This document shows, piece after piece, positions 30,325-31,313 of a stretch of 31,313 nucleotides of DNA; positions within the stretch are counted from its first letter, which is position 1; every line of letters begins with the position of its first letter. Both the position numbers and the translations under genes were made by a program. The DNA is from Nitrospirota bacterium (lineage in GTDB: Bacteria; Nitrospirota; JACRHJ01), in contig JAKAHE010000002.1 in assembly GCA_021815285.1 (NCBI GenBank), positions 1 through 31,313 on the forward strand, read 5' to 3'. Under the pieces are notes generated by a model. It saw only the letters and a program-made list of their open reading frames with translations, searched no databases and was not told where the DNA came from.

Positions 30325-31068
30325 TTGAAAGAACCCAGGAACAGGCTGGACGTTGAGCTCGTCCGCCGAGGCCTGGCGCAGACGCGCCAGAAAGCCCAGG
30401 CGCTGATACTCGCCGGGCAGGTGATGCTTGATGGAAGGCGGGTGGAAAAGGCCGGGGAGTCGGTAAAGGAAGGGGCGCAGATAGAGGTTATCGAGGGACT
30501 GCCGTATGTCTCGCGCGGCGGGATGAAGCTGAAGGCGGCCATTGATAATTTCAATATATCCGTTTCCGGGCTTGTATGCGCCGACATAGGCGCCTCCACA
30601 GGCGGGTTCACGGACTGTCTCCTGAAAGAAGGGGCTTCAAAGGTCTACGCTGTTGATGTGGGGTATGGACTCATCGACTCAAGACTCCGGGAAGACCCGC
30701 GTGTAACCGTAATGGAGCGAGCGAACTTCCGCCATGCCGGGGCCGGGTTTTTTGGCGAGCTTGTGGATTTTGCCTCCGTTGACGTCTCCTTTATCTCGCT
30801 TAGGCTCATCCTGCCACCGATAATTCCGAACCTGCGGCCTGGCGGTTCTGTTGTAGCGCTTGTCAAGCCGCAATTCGAGGTTGGGCGCGAGAGCGTGGGA
30901 AAGGGCGGAATAGTCAAAGACGAGGACGCGCGGGAGGGAGCGGTGCGGGAGATAAGCGAGTTCGCCGAGCGTATTGGCTTTGAGCTCCTGGGCCGGATGG
31001 AGTCTCCGGTAAAGGGCGCAAAGGGAAATATCGAATACCTGCTTTATCTCAGGCGAGGTGCGGCATGA
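30325..31068 (+). CDS. tlyA: TlyA-family rRNA 2'-O-methyltransferase
   Basis: S4 RNA-binding domain (RLDVELVRRGLAQTRQKAQA, about 7-60) joined to an FtsJ/RrmJ-type methyltransferase with SAM loop DIGASTGGFTDCLL, VYAVDVGYGL, DVSFISLRLILP and KPQFEVGRE. Relatives methylate 16S/23S rRNA and some are haemolysins. The frame is open upstream into dxs; I start at TTG 30325 (MKEPRNRLDVEL), one base after the dxs TGA, although the ribosome site (GGCGGG) is poor. The 247 residues match the family. The following gene starts by ATGA overlap (31065-31068). Confidence 0.93.
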   Translation: MKEPRNRLDVELVRRGLAQTRQKAQALILAGQVMLDGRRVEKAGESVKEGAQIEVIEGLPYVSRGGMKLKAAIDNFNISVSGLVCADIGASTGGFTDCLLKEGASKVYAVDVGYGLIDSRLREDPRVTVMERANFRHAGAGFFGELVDFASVDVSFISLRLILPPIIPNLRPGGSVVALVKPQFEVGRESVGKGGIVKDEDAREGAVREISEFAERIGFELLGRMESPVKGAKGNIEYLLYLRRGAA

Positions 31069-31313
31069 TTGATGAAAAGGGTATAGACGACCAGCAGACT
31101 TCGGACCTGCCGGAAGACATGGAACCGGCGCACGAGAAATCGTCGCGCCACGCCGGAAACGACGAAGTTTCCGACAGCGACTCCAGGAAAATGTCCGCTT
31201 CGGCCATAGCCGCCATGCGCGCGAGAAAGGACCGCGAGGAGCGGGAGAGAAAGGCGGAGGCGGAGGCGCACAAGCTTGGTCTCCAGGCGAAACTCCAGCG
31301 CCTCGACATTGGC
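31065..31313 (+). CDS. Uncharacterised charged protein, cut by the window end
   Basis: ATG 31065 overlaps the tlyA stop (ATGA), with GAGG 6 nt upstream, so it belongs to the same operon. The 83 visible residues begin with an acidic, disordered segment (MIDEKGIDDQQTSDLPEDME) and continue with a helix rich in Arg, Lys and Glu (AAMRARKDREERERKAEAEA) that may be coiled coil. No stop is reached. I do not recognise the family from this part, and no motif supports a function. Confidence 0.7.
   Translation, partial: MIDEKGIDDQQTSDLPEDMEPAHEKSSRHAGNDEVSDSDSRKMSASAIAAMRARKDREERERKAEAEAHKLGLQAKLQRLDIG

Noticed and set aside
29004..30611. 535-codon minus-strand ORF opposite dxs
   Set aside because: Mirror frame of dxs/tlyA caused by high GC third positions; composition is unlike a real protein.

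Overview
The window looks like a chromosomal segment of a diderm (Gram-negative-type), moderately GC-rich bacterium. It carries an outer-membrane Tol-Pal system, lipoprotein signal peptides and a periplasmic lytic transglycosylase. A small c-type cytochrome of the doubled-CXXCH type, a Gram-positive-type undecaprenol/diacylglycerol kinase fused to a PAP2 phosphatase, a PhoH/7TM-HD/YbeY cluster and an xseB-ispA-dxs-tlyA operon together suggest a Desulfobacterota/Nitrospirota-like lineage. That placement is inference. I see no tRNA, rRNA, CRISPR array, insertion sequence, integrase or phage gene, and no gene-free stretch longer than 300 bases. The longest is 270 nt, at 11440-11709.

Layout. Positions 1-3459 (+) are tolA (3' end only), tolB, pal (split by a frameshift) and cpoB: cell-envelope constriction and outer-membrane integrity. 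Positions 3460-3617 hold a REP-like palindromic repeat, followed by htpX (+). Positions 4499-9431 (+) are a tight run: phoH, a 7TM-HD phosphodiesterase-like protein, ybeY, a DgkA-PAP2 fusion, a small cytochrome c and ftsY. It covers RNA and ribosome maintenance, lipid-carrier recycling and membrane targeting. A convergent PilZ gene (-) follows, then a promoter and a PHP phosphoesterase plus membrane-anchored TPR operon (+). Convergent to that is a large Slt-type lytic transglycosylase (-), whose promoter region is shared with a divergent operon yibQ-like/tsaD/dusB (+).

Positions 17021-26057 are all on the minus strand. The first transcription unit is tonB-like, a PAS histidine kinase with a cysteine-rich insert, and a TatD-radical SAM fusion, ended by a good terminator. 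Then come a GAF histidine kinase and a glgC/PPC-domain/TMTC-like glycosyltransferase unit with its own promoter. From 26139 (+) rlmN is followed by the promoter-led operon xseB-ispA-dxs-tlyA (exonuclease VII small subunit, isoprenoid synthesis, rRNA methylation) and an unrecognised protein that runs off the end.

Most genes are housekeeping. The observations most worth checking are these: (i) three neighbouring genes (phoH, ybeY, dgkA-PAP2) whose conserved N-termini extend upstream of any ATG/GTG/TTG, leaving ATT, CTG and ATC as the best-placed starts; (ii) the frameshift inside pal; (iii) a 7TM-HD protein without its usual extracytoplasmic domain; (iv) a one-gene TatD-radical SAM fusion in an operon with a TonB-like protein and an eight-cysteine sensor kinase; (v) a 13-bp perfect inverted repeat at 11466-11543. 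Frame-related oddities could reflect single-base sequence errors, and I cannot distinguish this from biology here.
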